A stretch of DNA of 64,000 bases, taken from Gemmobacter megaterium. GTDB lineage: Bacteria > Pseudomonadota > Alphaproteobacteria > Rhodobacterales > Rhodobacteraceae. A program made the translations under genes and the position numbers. The stretch is from assembly GCF_900156815.1 (NCBI RefSeq), contig NZ_FTOT01000001.1, positions 310,001-374,000 on the forward strand, written 5' to 3'. Positions 25,740 to 35,548 of the stretch are shown piece after piece. Under the pieces are notes generated by a model. The model was given only the letters and a program-made list of their open reading frames with translations, was not told where the DNA came from and ran no database searches. Positions within the stretch are counted from its first letter, which is position 1, and each line of letters starts with the position of its first letter.

Positions 25740-25764
25740 TGTCGTGGTGTTGGAACGGCTTGGA

Positions 25765-26304
25765 TCAGAACGGGATTTCGTCGTCGAAATCGGCGCCGCG
25801 CCCGCCACCGCCACCGCCACCGCCAAAGCCACCTGGATCGCGGGCCTGGCCGCCTGCACCGCCGCCATAACCGCCCTGTTCGCGGCCACCGCCACCGCCG
25901 CCGGAATAGCCGCCCTCGTAGCTGCCGCCACCACCGCCACCGCCGCCTTCGCCACGGCCGTCAAGCAGGGTCAGTTCCCCGCGATAGGGCCGCAGGACGA
26001 TTTCGGTGCTGTAGCGGTCCTGGCCGGACTGGTCCTGCCATTTGCGGGTTTCCAGCGCGCCTTCGATATAAACCTTGGAGCCTTTGCGCAGGTATTGCTC
26101 GGCGATCTTGGCCAGCGGTTCGGAAAAGATGGCGACGGAATGCCATTCGGTGCGTTCCTTGCGTTCGCCCGAGGTGCGGTCGCGCCAGCTTTCCGACGTG
26201 GCGATCCGCAGGTTCACCACCTTGCCGCCGTTCTGAAAACTGCGCACTTCGGGATCGCGGCCCAGATTGCCGATGATGATGACCTTGTTGACCGAGCCCG
26301 CCAT
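25765..26304 (-). CDS. ssb: Single-stranded DNA-binding protein
   Basis: The 179-residue SSB has an OB fold in its first 110 residues: [29 protein letters not shown] and [21 protein letters not shown] long Gly-rich linker contains several GGGGGG runs, and the acidic tip is DFDDEIPF, which docks partner proteins such as RecO, DNA polymerase III chi and exonucleases. It coats single-stranded DNA in replication and repair. The ATG at 26304 is preceded by AAGGGGAAG. It is monocistronic by appearance, with a terminator hairpin downstream. No GTTC-N7-GTTC box is visible upstream, unlike uvrA in this window. Confidence 0.96.
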   Translation of the reverse strand: MAGSVNKVIIIGNLGRDPEVRSFQNGGKVVNLRIATSESWRDRTSGERKERTEWHSVAIFSEPLAKIAEQYLRKGSKVYIEGALETRKWQDQSGQDRYSTEIVLRPYRGELTLLDGRGEGGGGGGGGSYEGGYSGGGGGGREQGGYGGGAGGQARDPGGFGGGGGGGGRGADFDDEIPF

Positions 26305-26472
26305 ATGCGCTTCCCCTTCCGCTGTGGCCGGGTCAGCCCGGCGTGTTGGCGACGGTATATCCCGGTCGCCCTGTGTCCGCAATCGGCGGTGTCCCGCCTG
26401 CGGGTGTCAGGGGTGGCGAAGCGCGTGAAATCGGCTATAGTCCGCGCCGGGACGATTGCGGGTGACGGAACA

Positions 26473-27084
26473 ATGCGGGTTATCTTGCTGGTTGCGGCCA
26501 TTGCTGGCGTGGGCTTTGGGTCGGGTGCCGCGATGGCACAGGGGTTGAAGCCCGGAACGGCGGCCAAAGGGCGCGAGGCACAGTTTGCCCAGCAGAAAAA
26601 GCTGCTCGATACGCGGTTGTCCAAGCAATATGCGAATTCCGTCTCGTTGACGCCGAACGCCAAGAAGAAATCCGTCACCACCTCGACCAGCGGGATGATC
26701 CCGCGCTATGCGGGCCGCTACAAGGGCGAGTTCCTGACGACGGCACGCGCGGCCGCACAGCGCCATGGCATCCCCGAGGATCTTTTCCTGCGGCTTGTGC
26801 AGCAGGAATCGGGGTTCAACCCGACGGCGGTATCGCCCAAGGGGGCAACGGGGCTGGCACAATTGATGCCGGATACGGCCCGCGGGCTGGGGGTGGATAT
26901 CAACGATCCGCACCAGAACCTTGATGGTGGTGCGCGCTATCTGAAACAGATGTACGCCCGGTTCGGCAACTGGCGCCATGCGCTGGCGGCCTATAATGCC
27001 GGGCCCGAGGCGGTGGCCAAGCACAGCGGCATTCCGCCCTATGCCGAAACACAGGCCTATGTCGTGGCGATCTTGGGGAACTGA
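26473..27084 (+). CDS. Lytic transglycosylase (SLT domain), exported
   Basis: The 203-residue protein has a signal peptide ([20 protein letters not shown], cleavage near MAQ-G) and a basic linker. A SLT lysozyme-like domain runs from about residue 85: [20 protein letters not shown] with the catalytic Glu near residue 110, [16 protein letters not shown], and [15 protein letters not shown]. It cleaves the MurNAc-GlcNAc bond of peptidoglycan in the periplasm to give 1,6-anhydro ends. The start follows GGTGACGGAACA. The ArsC-like gene starts four bases after the stop, so the two are co-transcribed. Confidence 0.9.
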   Translation: MRVILLVAAIAGVGFGSGAAMAQGLKPGTAAKGREAQFAQQKKLLDTRLSKQYANSVSLTPNAKKKSVTTSTSGMIPRYAGRYKGEFLTTARAAAQRHGIPEDLFLRLVQQESGFNPTAVSPKGATGLAQLMPDTARGLGVDINDPHQNLDGGARYLKQMYARFGNWRHALAAYNAGPEAVAKHSGIPPYAETQAYVVAILGN

Positions 27085-27087
27085 CGG

Positions 27088-27423
27088 ATGGCGGATCTGA
27101 CACTCTATGGCATTCCGACCTGCGACACCTGCAAAAAGGCGCAAAAGGCGCTGGCGGCGGCGGGTCACGCGGTGACGTTCCGGGATGTGCGCATGGCGCC
27201 GCTGTCCCCGGCAGAGATCGACGAACTGGTGACGGAATTCGGCACCGCGATCATCAACCGGCAATCCACCACTTGGCGGTCGCTGTCGGATTTCCTGCGC
27301 GAATCCGAGGCCGATGCCCAGTTGGCGGCGCAGCCGACATTGATGAAGCGCCCGGTGATCCGCGGCCCCGACGGGCTTACGCTTGGCTGGACCCCCGAGA
27401 TAGCGGCAGGCTACGGCGCCTGA
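27088..27423 (+). CDS. ArsC/Spx/YffB-family thioredoxin-fold protein
   Basis: The 111-residue protein begins with the beta strand LTLYGIPTCDTCKKAQKAL, where C12 and C15 form a CxxC pair at the position of the ArsC/Spx redox site. The family-specific segments FRDVRMAPLSPAEIDELV and NRQSTTWRSLSD follow, and the C-terminus has LMKRPVIRG, matching the conserved KRP. It belongs to the YffB-like reductases, glutathione-dependent thiol reductases rather than proven arsenate reductases. It follows the transglycosylase with a four-base spacing. The physiological substrate is unknown. Confidence 0.88.
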   Translation: MADLTLYGIPTCDTCKKAQKALAAAGHAVTFRDVRMAPLSPAEIDELVTEFGTAIINRQSTTWRSLSDFLRESEADAQLAAQPTLMKRPVIRGPDGLTLGWTPEIAAGYGA

Positions 27424-27535
27424 GCGGCGGATCTGGCGGCGTGGCGTCCCGCATCAGGGGCCATCTCCGCGCGCCGCCGCCGCAGGATGGTGCTCAGGCA
27501 CAGCTCAGGGCATGTGCGCAGCCTAGGGCCGGGTG

Positions 27536-27970
27536 TCACCCGATCAGTCGGGCCAGCCGTTGCACCGCCAGTTCGTATCCCTGTACGCCGCATCCTGCGA
27601 TCACCCCTTCGGCCCGCAGGCTGACATAGGAGTGATGGCGGAACGATTCGCGCTTGTGGATATTCGAGACATGCACCTCGATCACCGGCGCCTCGAACGC
27701 ATTCAGCGCATCCAGCAGCGCGACAGACGTATGGGTGAAGGCGCCGGGATTGATCACGATGCCCGACATCTGCCCGCGCGCCTGATGCACCCGGTCGATC
27801 AGTTCGTATTCCCGGTTCGACTGATGCGCGACCAGCGACAGGCCAGCCTCTGCCGCGACCCGTGTACAGGCGGCGACCACATCGGCCAGCGTCTCGTGCC
27901 CGTAAATCTCTGGCTGGCGCTGGCCCAGCAGGTTCAGGTTGGGACCGTTCAGCAGCAGGATCTGGCGCAT
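27536..27970 (-). CDS. aroQ: 3-dehydroquinate dehydratase, type II
   Basis: The 144-residue enzyme dehydrates 3-dehydroquinate to 3-dehydroshikimate in the shikimate pathway. It starts with [21 protein letters not shown], containing the active-site loop Arg and Tyr. [18 protein letters not shown] gives the conserved Asn and the helix. [18 protein letters not shown] carries the catalytic His and Arg residues. The length is normal for the dodecameric type II enzyme. It is the third gene of pgk-cupin-aroQ on the minus strand, 15 bp after the cupin stop. Confidence 0.95.
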   Translation of the reverse strand: MRQILLLNGPNLNLLGQRQPEIYGHETLADVVAACTRVAAEAGLSLVAHQSNREYELIDRVHQARGQMSGIVINPGAFTHTSVALLDALNAFEAPVIEVHVSNIHKRESFRHHSYVSLRAEGVIAGCGVQGYELAVQRLARLIG

Positions 27971-27985
27971 GGCGACCTCCGTGGA

Positions 27986-28408
27986 TCAGGCGCGGGGAAT
28001 GTCGAAACCGGGCGGCGCGAGGGTAAAGCCGTCAAAGCTGAACCCCGGCGAAACCGTACACGAAACAAGCGTGTAGTCCCCGGTGCTGCGCGCCGCCTGC
28101 CAGTGATGCGGCGGCACGATCATCTGCGGCATCTGGTCGGCCAGCACATCCGGCCCCAGTATCCGGTCCTGCGCGGGGCCGGATCCGGTTTGCGCCACCG
28201 ACAGGATCAGCGGGGCGCCGGCATGATACAGCCAGATCTCGGTGGCATCCACCCGATGCCAGTGGCTGACCTCTCCGGCCTGCAACAGGAACAGGATGGC
28301 GGTGCCGATGGGGCGGCCATCGTTCCCGGCCGCCCAGGTCTGGCGATACCATCCGCCTTCGGGATGGGGCGCCAGCCCCAGATGGCGGATGATCGCTTGC
28401 GCGGTCAC
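27986..28408 (-). CDS. DUF985 family cupin
   Basis: The 140-residue protein opens [23 protein letters not shown] and has [32 protein letters not shown], the DUF985 cupin signature with a His-x-His metal-like site. [21 protein letters not shown] closes the barrel. Related proteins have been proposed as sugar epimerases or small-molecule binders, but no reaction is established. Its ATG overlaps the pgk stop (ATGA), so it is translationally coupled to phosphoglycerate kinase. Confidence 0.88.
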   Translation of the reverse strand: MTAQAIIRHLGLAPHPEGGWYRQTWAAGNDGRPIGTAILFLLQAGEVSHWHRVDATEIWLYHAGAPLILSVAQTGSGPAQDRILGPDVLADQMPQMIVPPHHWQAARSTGDYTLVSCTVSPGFSFDGFTLAPPGFDIPRA

Positions 28409-29598
28409 TGGTTCAGCGCCTCAACACCGGGCAGCGGCTTGCCTTCCATCCATTCCAGAAAGGCGCCCCCGGCGGTGGAGATATAGGTGAACCGCTCGGC
28501 CACACCGGCCTTGTTCAGCGCGGCCACCGTATCGCCGCCCCCGGCCACAGAGACCAGCCTGCCTGCTGCGGTCAGGTCGGCGGCCTTGGTCGCCGCGGTT
28601 CTGGTCGCGCTGTCGAACGGCTCCAGTTCAAAGGCGCCCAGCGGGCCGTTCCAGATCAGCGTGCGGCAGCTTTCGAACACCTGCGCGATATCGGCCACCG
28701 CCTGCGGTCCGGCATCCAGGATCATCGCATCGGCGGGACAGGCGGTTGCGGCCACCGTCTCGTGCGGGGCATGGGCGGCAAAGTCGCGTGCCACCACCAC
28801 ATCCCCCGGCAGGTGAATGGTGCAGCCTGCGGCCTTTGCCTTGGCCAGAATCTCGCGCGCCGTATCGGCCATGTCGCGTTCGGCCAGGCTTTTGCCCACT
28901 TCGATGCCCTGCGCCACCAGAAAGGTATTGGCCATGCCGCCACCGATCACCAGATGGTTGACCTTGCCGACAAGGTTGCCCAGCAGATCGAGCTTGGTCG
29001 ATACCTTTGCGCCGCCGACCACCGCGACAACGGGGCGCAGCGGTGTTCCCAGCGCCGCATCCAGCGCCTTGAGTTCGGCCTGCATCTGCCGCCCGGCACA
29101 GGCATGGATCAATCGGGCGATCCCGTCGGTCGAGGCATGGGCGCGATGCGCGGCGGAAAACGCGTCATTGACGAACACATCCCCAAGCGCCGCCAGGGCA
29201 GCCGCCATCATGGGATCGTTCTTTTCCTCGCCCGGATGGAATCTGGTGTTTTCCAGCAAGACGACATCGCCCGCCTGCATGGCCGAAATCGCCTGTTTTG
29301 CCGGGCCGCCGATACAATCCTCGGCAAAGCTCACGCGGTGGCCGGGCAGGGCGGCCTGCAATGCCGGCAGAACCTGGCGCAGGCTCATTCCGGGAACGAC
29401 CTTGCCCTTGGGGCGGTCGAAATGGGCCAGCAGCACCGGGCGGCCCCCCTTGGCGATCACGTCCTTGATGGTCGGGACGATCTTTTCGATCCGGGTCGCA
29501 TCGGTCACGCGGCCGTTTTCCACCGGCACGTTGATGTCCACCCGGACAAGCACCGTCTTGTCCTTGAGGTCCATGTCGTCGAGAGTTTTCCAGGCCAT
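28405..29598 (-). CDS. pgk: Phosphoglycerate kinase
   Basis: The 397-residue glycolytic and gluconeogenic kinase interconverts 1,3-bisphosphoglycerate and 3-phosphoglycerate. [20 protein letters not shown] binds the substrate near residue 14. [43 protein letters not shown] and the nucleotide site [13 protein letters not shown] followed by [12 protein letters not shown] are all present. The start at 29598 follows GGAGG and gives the standard length; a reading 18 residues longer has no similarity. It heads the pgk-cupin-aroQ run and is divergent from the cyclophilin genes. Confidence 0.96.
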   Translation of the reverse strand: MAWKTLDDMDLKDKTVLVRVDINVPVENGRVTDATRIEKIVPTIKDVIAKGGRPVLLAHFDRPKGKVVPGMSLRQVLPALQAALPGHRVSFAEDCIGGPAKQAISAMQAGDVVLLENTRFHPGEEKNDPMMAAALAALGDVFVNDAFSAAHRAHASTDGIARLIHACAGRQMQAELKALDAALGTPLRPVVAVVGGAKVSTKLDLLGNLVGKVNHLVIGGGMANTFLVAQGIEVGKSLAERDMADTAREILAKAKAAGCTIHLPGDVVVARDFAAHAPHETVAATACPADAMILDAGPQAVADIAQVFESCRTLIWNGPLGAFELEPFDSATRTAATKAADLTAAGRLVSVAGGGDTVAALNKAGVAERFTYISTAGGAFLEWMEGKPLPGVEALNQ

Positions 29599-29718
29599 CG
29601 CATCCTCCGGGTCCGGTCGGCCCCTAATCCCAAGGGATCGCGGCAACGTCAACCGCTTTGGCCTTTTCCTTGGGCGGACTTCCCCCTAGTGTCGCGCGCG
29701 AGCATACAGGAGGCACGA

Positions 29719-30220
<502 letters not shown>

Positions 30221-30228
<8 letters not shown>

Positions 30229-30775
30229 GGTTCTGGGCGCGTTTATCGCGCTGGGGCTGATGTCGGGTGCGGCGCTGGCCGGGCCGAAGCTGGCGATCGA
30301 GGTCCAGGGCGATGCCAATGGCACCGTGGTCATCGAATTGCGCGACGATCTGGCCCCCGGCCATGTCGCGCGCATCGTGAGCCTGGCGAAAGACGGCGCC
30401 TATGACGGTGTGGCCTTTCACCGCGTGATCGAAGGCTTCATGGCCCAGACCGGCGATGTCGAATTCGGCAAGGGCGCCGATCTGTCGCGCGCGGGTATGG
30501 GCGGCTCGAAGCTGCCGGATCTGAAGGCCGAGTTCAGCACCGCGCCGTTCGAGCGCGGCGTGGTCGGCATGGCCCGGTCGTCGAGCCCCAACAGTGCGAA
30601 CAGCCAGTTCTTCATCATGTTCGCGCCTGCGCCGCATCTGAACGGGCAGTATACCGTTGTCGGGCAGGTGGTGTCGGGCATGGAGGTCGTGGACAGCATC
30701 AAGCGCGGCGGCGGCCAGTCCGGTGCGGTGCGTGGCACACCGGATGTCATGGCGAAAGTCACTGTACAGGAGTGA
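30221..30775 (+). CDS. Periplasmic cyclophilin-type peptidyl-prolyl isomerase
   Basis: The 184-residue paralogue of the preceding gene has a signal peptide (MRKVLGAFIALGLMSGAALA, cleavage before GPKLAIEV) and the core motifs GVAFHRVIEGFMAQTGD, MARSSSPNSANSQFFIMF and LNGQYTVVGQVVSGME. It should assist folding of exported proteins in the periplasm. The coding overlap of eight bases with the cytoplasmic isomerase suggests coupled translation and an origin by tandem duplication. A strong hairpin follows the stop. Confidence 0.93.
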
Positions 30776-30810
30776 CGGAGAGGCGGGGGCCGCCGCCCCC
30801 GCACCCCCGC

Positions 30811-30840
30811 TTCAAGGGGAGCGTTCACGCCCCCCTTGAA
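30811..30840 (+). terminator. Hairpin after the cyclophilin pair
   Basis: TTCAAGGGG pairs with CCCCTTGAA, interrupted by one A-C mismatch, then GCG/CGC closes on the tetraloop TTCA. It starts 35 bases after the second cyclophilin stop and abuts copy 3 of the interspersed element. No clear U-tract follows. Confidence 0.55.
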
Positions 30841-30843
30841 AAT

Positions 30844-30874
30844 CCCCCCGAGGGTATTTCGGGCAAGATGAAAG
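30844..30874 (-). repeat. Interspersed intergenic element, copy 3 (reverse orientation)
   Basis: The plus strand reads CCCCCCGAGGGTATTTCGGG then CAAGATGAAAG, the exact reverse-sense form of the element at 23962 and 35461. It lies between convergent genes (cyclophilin and DegT), immediately after a terminator-like hairpin. Confidence 0.75.
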
Positions 30875-30876
30875 CC

Positions 30877-32094
30877 TTAGTCCCCCTGTCGCGCCGGTAT
30901 GGCCGGAGCGGGGGCGTTGCTGACGGCTTCGGCTGCGATGATCCGCGCGATCTGGTCGCAATCGTCAAGGCTGAAGGTCAGCGGCAGGCGCATGTCGATC
31001 AATCCGGCCAGCACGGCATCGGTTTTCGGCAGCGCCTGTTCGGGGGCGTAGCGCCAGCTGTGATGGCTGGAGGTGAAGCCGGCCGGAGTGCGGCGGCCGA
31101 ACCATTTGAGCTCTACCCCACGGGCGAAGCAGCGGGCCAGGAACCCGTCGATCCAGGGTCCATCCCGACCGGGCAGCAGGAACTGGAAGGACGAGCCGAC
31201 GAACAGCTCCTGCGGCGGGCGCGGGATGGTGTGCAGGCCGGGGATCCCTTGCAGCCCGGCCTCCAGCCTGTCGTGGCGCAGACGCCAGCGGGCGGTGCGG
31301 TCGGCCAGAAGCGGGATTTGCGGGCGCAAGATGGCAGCGCGCAGATTGTCCATCCGGGACGAGACATTGGGGATGTCTTCGCGGAGCGTGGCATAGGCGT
31401 CGGGCCCAGGGGCCGCGCGGTGGCGGTCATAGAGCATGTAGCTGCCCGACAGGAGCACCATGCGCGCCATCAGATCGGCATCATCCGTGACGATCAGCCC
31501 GCCTTCGCCCGAATTCATGTGCTTGTAGGTCTGGGTGGAATAGCAGCCCGCAAGGCCGTGGCGCCCCGAGGGCGTGCCGTTCCAGGCCGCCCCCATGGTA
31601 TGGGCGCAATCCTCGATTACGCGGAGGCCGGCGCCCTCGGCGATCGGCATCAGGGCCTCCATGTCCACGAGATGGCCGCGCATATGGCTGAGCAGCAGAA
31701 CCATGCCGGGCCGCGCCTTGGCTGCCAGATCCGCGAGGTCGATGGTCAGCGCAGGCGTGGTCTCGACGAACACCGGCACCGCCCCCAACGCGGCAATCGC
31801 GCCGGGGACCGGGGCCAGCGTGAAGGCATTGGTCAGAACCGAACTGCCCGGTCCCACGCCTGCCGCCCGCATCGCCAGCCGCATCGCTGCCCCGCCCGAG
31901 GCAACGGCGAGGCAGTAGCGGGCGCCGGTGAAGGTTGCGAATTCCTCCTCCAGCGCGGCGGTTTCGGCGATCTCACCGGCTGCGGTGTTGTAGCGATGCA
32001 GGCGGCCATGGCGCATCACCGCCACGGCGGCGGCGATGGCCTCGTCCGGGATCGGTTCCTGCTGGGTGAAGCTGCCGGTGAATATCTCAGCCAT
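30877..32094 (-). CDS. DegT/DnrJ/EryC1/StrS-family PLP aminotransferase
   Basis: The 405-residue protein has the fold of sugar-nucleotide aminotransferases: FTGARYCLAVASGGAAMRLA near residue 55, VIEDCAHTMGA with the cofactor Asp, and the internal aldimine K191 in STQTYKHMNSGEGG. DegT enzymes usually transaminate keto sugars of nucleotide sugars. No nucleotide-sugar gene is adjacent: it overlaps by eight bases the stop of an MFS transporter gene. It might instead act on a small keto acid or an antibiotic-like molecule that the transporter exports. The start MAEIFTGSF is inside the MFS stop region. Confidence 0.85.
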   Translation of the reverse strand: MAEIFTGSFTQQEPIPDEAIAAAVAVMRHGRLHRYNTAAGEIAETAALEEEFATFTGARYCLAVASGGAAMRLAMRAAGVGPGSSVLTNAFTLAPVPGAIAALGAVPVFVETTPALTIDLADLAAKARPGMVLLLSHMRGHLVDMEALMPIAEGAGLRVIEDCAHTMGAAWNGTPSGRHGLAGCYSTQTYKHMNSGEGGLIVTDDADLMARMVLLSGSYMLYDRHRAAPGPDAYATLREDIPNVSSRMDNLRAAILRPQIPLLADRTARWRLRHDRLEAGLQGIPGLHTIPRPPQELFVGSSFQFLLPGRDGPWIDGFLARCFARGVELKWFGRRTPAGFTSSHHSWRYAPEQALPKTDAVLAGLIDMRLPLTFSLDDCDQIARIIAAEAVSNAPAPAIPARQGD

Positions 32095-33340
32095 GGCGCA
32101 GATCCCGGATGGTCCACAGATAGAGCAGCAGCGTCAGCGCGAGGATGCCACCTGCCAGGAAATAGGCGGCATCCGGCGTTTGCCATACCGCATTCGGCGC
32201 CATGAAATAGGCAAAGACCTGGGTGAAGGCCACGGTTCCGGCCAGCATCGCCACGTTCATCACCGCCGAAATGCCGCCCTGCAGTTCGCCTTGGGCATTT
32301 TCCGGCACCACCTTGGACATCAGCGCCATGAGCATCGGGTGTACGAACCCTTCGGGCCCATGCACCAGCATCAGCAGGACCACCGCGCCCAGCGTGCCGA
32401 CAAAGCCGTATCCGGTGGCGGCGATCACCGCGCAGACCAAGCCGGCCACGGCCACCCGCACCTCGCCCCAGCGCGCCACGGCAGGGCCGGTGAGCAGCCC
32501 CTGGAACCCGGCCATGATCAACCCGAAGACCGCCAGGGTCAGGCCCACGATCGCCTCGGACCAGCCGAATTTCGCCATACCCCAGAACGCCCAGATCGCC
32601 GGATAGACCGCCGAGGCGAAGAAGAACAGGAACAGCACGCCGCACATCGGGATCACGCCCGGATAGCTGCGAAACACTGCAAACACCCCGAAGGGATTGG
32701 CGCGGTACCATTCGAACCGGCGCCGGTTGGCCGGTGCCAGCGTTTCGGGCAGCACGAACCAGCCATAGACGAAGTTCAGGAATGAAATCCCCGCCGCAGC
32801 CCAGAACGGCACACGTGGGCCAAGCTCGCCCAGCAGGCCGCCGATGGCCGGGCCGATCACGAATCCCACGCCAAAGGCCGCGCCCATCAGGCCAAAGGCC
32901 TTGGCCCTGCCTTCGGGCGGGGTGACATCGGCGATATAGGCATTGGCAATGACCCAGGACGATCCGCAGACCCCCGCCAGCACCCGACCCACGAACAGCC
33001 ACATCAGCGAGGGCGCCCAGGCCGACAGCACATAGTCCAGCCCCAGACCGAAGATGGCCAGCAGCAGCAGCGGGCGCCGCCCGAAACTGTCGGACAGGTT
33101 GCCGACCAGCGGCGCGCACAGGAACTGGGCCATGGAAAAGGCAAAGAACATCCAGCCTGCGATGGTCGCCGCCTCGGCCAGCCCGACATGCCCCACCTCT
33201 TCGATCAACGAGGGCAGGACGGGAATGATGATGCCAAAGCCGACCATGTCCAGCAGCACGGTGATCAGCACAAAGATAAAGGCATGGCGCGTGACCGGCG
33301 GTGCGACCGGCGGCAGATCGGGCGGCGAGAGCGTGTGCAT
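32087..33340 (-). CDS. MFS transporter, TetA-like
   Basis: The 417-residue transporter has 12 predicted helices. After a short cytoplasmic N-terminus ([13 protein letters not shown]) it has [21 protein letters not shown] and the loop 2-3 motif [14 protein letters not shown], which is motif A of the drug:H+ antiporter group. [20 protein letters not shown] and [12 protein letters not shown] are motif C-like. It is most like TetA-type efflux pumps. The gene starts three bases after the gph stop and overlaps the DegT aminotransferase gene, so the three form a tight operon. The exported substrate is unknown. Confidence 0.88.
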   Translation of the reverse strand: MHTLSPPDLPPVAPPVTRHAFIFVLITVLLDMVGFGIIIPVLPSLIEEVGHVGLAEAATIAGWMFFAFSMAQFLCAPLVGNLSDSFGRRPLLLLAIFGLGLDYVLSAWAPSLMWLFVGRVLAGVCGSSWVIANAYIADVTPPEGRAKAFGLMGAAFGVGFVIGPAIGGLLGELGPRVPFWAAAGISFLNFVYGWFVLPETLAPANRRRFEWYRANPFGVFAVFRSYPGVIPMCGVLFLFFFASAVYPAIWAFWGMAKFGWSEAIVGLTLAVFGLIMAGFQGLLTGPAVARWGEVRVAVAGLVCAVIAATGYGFVGTLGAVVLLMLVHGPEGFVHPMLMALMSKVVPENAQGELQGGISAVMNVAMLAGTVAFTQVFAYFMAPNAVWQTPDAAYFLAGGILALTLLLYLWTIRDLRHG

Positions 33341-33343
33341 GGT

Positions 33344-34012
33344 TCAGACCCGGTCGACAAAGGGCGCAACGACGCTGCGCAGCGTGGCATAGTCGTGTAA
33401 CAGCCCCTCGGGCTCCAGCCGCGTAACGCCCGCGCCTTCGGGGCCGAAGGTGACCAGCACAACGGGGACATTCGCGGCACGGCCGGTCCGGCGGTCGGTC
33501 TCGGTATCGCCGATCAGCACGGCACGGGACGGGTCGCCCCCGACCCCGGAAATCGCATGGAACAGTGGCGCCGGGTCGGGCTTGCGCACCGCCAGCGTGT
33601 TGGCCCCGACCATCACCCCGAACAGGTCGCGCACCCCCAGCCGTTGCAGCAGCTTTTCGGCCAGATGGTCCGGTTTGTTGGTGCAGATGCCGACAGCGAT
33701 TCCGTCGGAGCGCAGCGCCTGCACGGCATCCAGCGCGCCGGGGTACAGCCGCGTATGCGTGTCGATCGCGCCGTCATAGGCCTCCAGCAAGACCGGATAC
33801 CGGCGCGAGATCTCCTCCTCGTCCCAGCCCAGCCCCAGCCGCGTCGCCCCCAGCCGCAGCATCGCGCGCCCGCCCAGAAAGGCGGTCAGCGCATCGTCCG
33901 CCGCCAGCGGCGCCCCGTGACCGGCCAGATCGAAAGCGGCATTTGCCGCTGCCAGCAGGTCGGCCGAGGTATCGGCCAATGTGCCGTCCAGATCGAAGAT
34001 CACAGTGCGCAT
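33344..34012 (-). CDS. gph: HAD-family phosphatase, phosphoglycolate phosphatase-like
   Basis: The 222-residue hydrolase has HAD motif I FDLDGTLADT with nucleophile D7 and acid D9, motif II in ICTNKPDHLAEKLL, a lysine in VRKPDPAPLF, and motif III/IV LIGDTETDRRTG. The cap region after motif I is of the C1 helical type. It probably hydrolyses 2-phosphoglycolate, as in other Gph proteins, but HAD substrate assignment by motif alone is weak. The gene lies upstream of the MFS and DegT genes and is divergent from glmU with 106 bp between starts. Confidence 0.85.
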   Translation of the reverse strand: MRTVIFDLDGTLADTSADLLAAANAAFDLAGHGAPLAADDALTAFLGGRAMLRLGATRLGLGWDEEEISRRYPVLLEAYDGAIDTHTRLYPGALDAVQALRSDGIAVGICTNKPDHLAEKLLQRLGVRDLFGVMVGANTLAVRKPDPAPLFHAISGVGGDPSRAVLIGDTETDRRTGRAANVPVVLVTFGPEGAGVTRLEPEGLLHDYATLRSVVAPFVDRV

Positions 34013-34118
34013 AGGCGACCCCTTTGTCACATTGGGAAAGACGGCGTGAGGCCCCGCCCCCTTGCGGTGCCGCCTCCGACGGGTAGAACGGGGACGAGCA
34101 AATGAAAAGGCCCCCCGA

Positions 34119-35456
34119 ATGGCGCTGTCCCTGATTATCCTTGCCGCCGGCCAAGGCACCCGCATGAACTCCGACCTGCCCAAGGTGCTGCACCCTCTGG
34201 CCGGCGCCCCGCTGGTGGTCCACGCCATGGCCGCAGGTCGCGCACTCGATCCCGAACGGATCGTCGTCGTCGCGGGTCATGGCGCGGCGCAGGTGACACA
34301 GGCCGTGCAGGAATTCGACCCGGAGGCCCAGGTGGTGCTGCAAGACGAACAGCTTGGCACGGCCCATGCCGTGGCCCAGGCGCGCGGCCATCTGGGGCAG
34401 GGCGATGCGGTGGTCCTCTATGGCGATACCCCCTTCATCACCCCCGAAACGCTGGAACGCCTTGTCGCGGCGCGCCGGCAGCATGATGTGGTGGTCCTGG
34501 GGTTCCGCGCGCTGGATCCGGGCCGGTATGGCCGTCTTGTCACCAGCGGCGAAGATCTGCTGGCCATCGTCGAATGGAAGGACGCAAGCCCCGAGGAACG
34601 CGAGATCGAACTGTGCAACTCCGGCGTGCTCGCCGCCGATGCCGGGCTGCTGTTCGATCTGATCGACCAGGTGGGCAATGCCAATGCCGCCGGCGAATAC
34701 TATCTGACCGATATCGTGGGCCTGGCGCGCGCCCGCGGCCTGTCGGCCGGCGTGGTGCTCTGCGACGAGGCGGAAACGCTGGGCATCAACACCCGGACCG
34801 AACTGGCCGCCGCCGAAGCCGCCTTCCAGATCCGCAAGCGCGCGGAACTGCTGGAGACCGGCGTGACGATGCAGGCCGCCGATACCGTGTTCCTGGCCTA
34901 TGACACGATCATCGGACGGGATGCCGTCATCGGGCCCAATGTTGTGTTCGGCCCGCGTGTCACCGTCGAATCGGGCGCCGAGATCCGCGCCTTCTGCCAT
35001 CTCGAAGGCTGCCACATCAGCCGCGGCGCCACGGTCGGTCCCTTTGCCCGCCTGCGTCCCGGTGCCGAACTGGCAGAAGATGTCCATGTCGGCAATTTCG
35101 TCGAGATCAAGAACGCCATCCTGGACGAGGGGGTAAAGGTCGGCCACCTGACCTACCTTGGCGATGCCACGGTGGGGGAACACACCAACATTGGCGCGGG
35201 AACTGTGACGTGCAATTACGACGGGGTGATGAAACACCGCACCACCATCGGCAGACAGGCGTTCATCGGCTCGGATACCATGCTGGTCGCCCCCGTCACC
35301 ATCGGCGATGGCGCACTGACCGCCAGCGGCTCCGTCATCACGATGGATGTCCCGTCCGGGGCGCTTGCGGTCGGCCGCACCCGCCAGGTGAACAAACCCG
35401 GCCTTGCCACACGCCTGTTCGAAAAACTGCGCGCCCTCAAGGCGGCACGGGGATGA
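34119..35456 (+). CDS. glmU: Bifunctional N-acetylglucosamine-1-phosphate uridyltransferase / glucosamine-1-phosphate acetyltransferase
   Basis: GlmU makes UDP-GlcNAc for peptidoglycan and lipid A. The 445-residue protein has an N-terminal pyrophosphorylase domain with LIILAAGQGTRMNS at residues 5-18 and PKVLHPLAG, then QLGTAHAV and VLYGDTPF. From about residue 250 a left-handed beta-helix of hexapeptide repeats forms the acetyltransferase, including GDATVGEHTNIGAGTVTCNY. The start at 34119 follows AAAAGG at some distance. It is upstream of glmS, which makes glucosamine-6-phosphate for the same pathway. An interspersed element separates the two genes. Confidence 0.96.
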   Translation: MALSLIILAAGQGTRMNSDLPKVLHPLAGAPLVVHAMAAGRALDPERIVVVAGHGAAQVTQAVQEFDPEAQVVLQDEQLGTAHAVAQARGHLGQGDAVVLYGDTPFITPETLERLVAARRQHDVVVLGFRALDPGRYGRLVTSGEDLLAIVEWKDASPEEREIELCNSGVLAADAGLLFDLIDQVGNANAAGEYYLTDIVGLARARGLSAGVVLCDEAETLGINTRTELAAAEAAFQIRKRAELLETGVTMQAADTVFLAYDTIIGRDAVIGPNVVFGPRVTVESGAEIRAFCHLEGCHISRGATVGPFARLRPGAELAEDVHVGNFVEIKNAILDEGVKVGHLTYLGDATVGEHTNIGAGTVTCNYDGVMKHRTTIGRQAFIGSDTMLVAPVTIGDGALTASGSVITMDVPSGALAVGRTRQVNKPGLATRLFEKLRALKAARG

Positions 35457-35460
35457 TCCC

Positions 35461-35513
35461 CTTTCATCTTGCTTCAAATACCCCGCGGGGGTCCGGGGGC
35501 GCGCAGCCCCCGG
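35461..35513 (+). repeat. Interspersed intergenic element, copy 4, with attached hairpin
   Basis: CTTTCATCTTGCTTCAAATA followed by CCCCGCGGGGG is a full copy. It is followed by the stem CCGGGGGC / GCCCCCGG around loop GCGCA (35493-35513). It occupies most of the 92 bp between glmU and glmS and could attenuate read-through into glmS. Confidence 0.75.
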
Positions 35514-35548
35514 TCCGCCACCTGCCACAACAGACCGGAGGTCAGTGA

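Noticed and set aside
27424-27535. Terminator between the ArsC-like gene and aroQ
   Set aside because: The 112-bp convergent gap has GC-rich partial dyads but no clean stem that I could write down.
35514-35548. glmS ribozyme or riboswitch before glmS
   Set aside because: The gap is too short and holds only the interspersed element; the ribozyme is known from Gram-positive bacteria.
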